Of a stretch of 7,168 nucleotides of DNA, positions 6,055-7,168 are shown one piece after another (within the stretch, counting starts at the first letter, position 1; each line of letters begins with the position of its first letter). Below the pieces are notes generated by a model that was given only the letters and a program-made list of their open reading frames with translations, ran no database searches and was not told the origin of the DNA. The translations under genes and the position numbers were made by a program. Where the stretch lies: contig JAVVPL010000089.1 in assembly GCA_036655775.1 (NCBI GenBank), positions 1-7,168 on the forward strand. The letters run 5' to 3'. This DNA comes from JAVVPL01 sp036655775. GTDB taxonomy: Bacteria > Bacteroidota > Bacteroidia > Bacteroidales > P3.

Positions 6055-7168
6055 CTAATTTATGGCAATTAAAATTAATATTTGAGCCGCAAGCACCCTC
6101 AAAAACATAGTTAAAGGATAGACTGTTGCATAAGCAATCGAGGCTTTATCATTGGAAGAAATTCCATTTGCGTAAGCCAAAGCTGGCGGATCCGTAGTAC
6201 TTCCAGAGAGTAGGCCCATCAACGTATTGGCATCCAGTTTGTATTTCCATATCGCAAACATACCCACAAGGAATAAAGGAATAAGCGTAATAGCAAGCCC
6301 ATATAATACCCACCAATAACCACCACCCACAATTGTTTGTACAAATTGTTCACCCGCACCCAAACCCACGGCAGCCAAAAAGATTGAAATACCTATTTCT
6401 CTAAGCATCATATTCGCACTCGTAGTTGTAAATGTCACCATCTTATAATAGGGTCCATAACGACTAATGAGTTTGGCCACAATCAGTGGACCTCCTGCTA
6501 AGCCCAATTTGATGGGTTGAGGAATACCCGGTATCACAAAAGGAATAGAGCCAAACAAGACCCCCAAAAATATACCAAAGAAAATAGGAAGTAAGTTTGG
6601 ATGTTCCAATCGTTTCATGGAATTTCCTAACAAATCGGACACTTTCGCAATGGCACTTTCCGAGCCCACCACCGTAACCCTATCGCCCATTTGCAATCTC
6701 AAATCGTAGACCGCTACCAAGTCGACCCCTGCACGATTAATTCTCGTAATGTTTACATTGTACAAAGAGCGAATATTTAATTCTCCCACACTACGCCCCT
6801 GGACTACTTCTTTAGTCACTACGATACGTCTATTTACTAAATCGGAACCTAGATTTGTGTTGACTTCATTTTCATTGTCAACTCTTTTTCCTAAGAAAAG
6901 TACCAAAGATTCTATACATTCGGGATTGGTTACCACTCGTAAGATATCTCCTTGTTTAACAATGGAAGATTCAGTGGCCACTTCCACTTTAGAAGACGAG
7001 CGAATAATTCGAGAAACGACAAAATCTCTATGCACTAATTGAGTTATTTTTTTGATGGAATAACCATCCAAGGATTTGCGAATTCGTATATCCACACAAT
7101 TTACTTCATTGTTTTCGGGTTTAACCTCCTCGGTAGCCACTTTGGCTAATTTACTTTTAAAAACCGTA
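6055..7168 (-). CDS. AspT/YidE/YbjL-family putative transporter, N-terminus beyond window edge
   Basis: The C-terminal ~370 residues of a membrane transporter are present. The frame is open to the window end; the GTG at 7140 is an internal Val and not the start. Numbered from that Val, there are two RCK/TrkA-C-like cytoplasmic domains (about 12-85, with VKQGDILRVV; and 100-173, with MGDRVTVVGS). A membrane half follows from about 183 with hydrophobic segments near 183-203, 212-226, 250-262, 274-296 and 337-359. Conserved family motifs are LGLAGGPLIV (212-221), MLREIGISIFLAAVGLGAG (245-263) and LLSGSTTDPPALAYAN (310-325). Family members are about 550 aa with a duplicated membrane domain flanking two TrkA-C domains, so the first membrane half (~180 aa) is off the window. 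AspT exchanges aspartate and alanine; the substrate of this one cannot be told. The TrkA-C pair suggests ligand or nucleotide control. The gene ends in TAG, 128 bp before the PAS gene. Confidence 0.93.
   Translation of the reverse strand, partial: TVFKSKLAKVATEEVKPENNEVNCVDIRIRKSLDGYSIKKITQLVHRDFVVSRIIRSSSKVEVATESSIVKQGDILRVVTNPECIESLVLFLGKRVDNENEVNTNLGSDLVNRRIVVTKEVVQGRSVGELNIRSLYNVNITRINRAGVDLVAVYDLRLQMGDRVTVVGSESAIAKVSDLLGNSMKRLEHPNLLPIFFGIFLGVLFGSIPFVIPGIPQPIKLGLAGGPLIVAKLISRYGPYYKMVTFTTTSANMMLREIGISIFLAAVGLGAGEQFVQTIVGGGYWWVLYGLAITLIPLFLVGMFAIWKYKLDANTLMGLLSGSTTDPPALAYANGISSNDKASIAYATVYPLTMFLRVLAAQILILIAIN

Noticed and set aside
6749..7042. 97-codon plus-strand reading frame
   Set aside because: Antisense to the TrkA-C part of the transporter; Ser/Thr-rich mirror of the real frame.
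7138..7140. GTG as start of the transporter
   Set aside because: The frame continues without stop to the window end, and a start here would remove the whole first membrane half of the family.

Overview
The window looks like chromosomal DNA of a Bacteroidota bacterium, most likely an anaerobic member of the Bacteroidales. The support is: AT-rich sequence; start codons without Shine-Dalgarno sequences; promoter elements of the Bacteroidota type (TAnnTTTG at -7); a secreted protein with a gliding-motility/type IX secretion C-terminal domain; a short (~445 aa class) glucose-6-phosphate isomerase; and a transporter of the AspT/YidE/YbjL type. There is no phage, IS, CRISPR, tRNA or rRNA sequence that I can see, and no stretch of 300 bases without a gene.

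Layout. Positions 1-1236 (+) hold the last ~411 codons of pgi, whose start lies off the left edge. Everything else is on the minus strand and reads right to left. It begins with the C-terminal ~370 codons of a membrane transporter (7168-6055, start off the right edge), followed by a small stand-alone PAS-domain protein (5926-5579) with its own promoter candidate. Then comes a tight four-gene cluster: clpX (5478-4237), a secreted Ig-like/CHU_C-domain protein (4230-2944), an Elp3-like radical SAM protein (2928-1930) and a DUF6873-type protein (1923-1225). The three internal gaps are 6, 15 and 6 bp, and a good Bacteroidota promoter (TTG-N20-TAATTTTG) sits ahead of clpX, so one transcript is likely. 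The last gene of this cluster converges on pgi and overlaps its 3' end by 12 bp, so both stop codons lie within a few bases of each other.

How the genes work together. pgi is core glycolysis and is not obviously connected to the rest. ClpX is the ATPase unfoldase of ClpXP. Its gene is not next to clpP within the window, and the three genes behind it have no established link to proteolysis. The secreted protein would be exported by Sec and probably handled by the type IX system. The radical SAM and DUF6873 proteins are cytoplasmic and of unknown substrate. The main points for follow-up are this unusual clpX transcription unit, the repeat/cysteine architecture and divergent sorting domain of the secreted protein, and the unassigned radical SAM/DUF6873 pair. 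I do not see clear proof of a new defence or biosynthetic system here.
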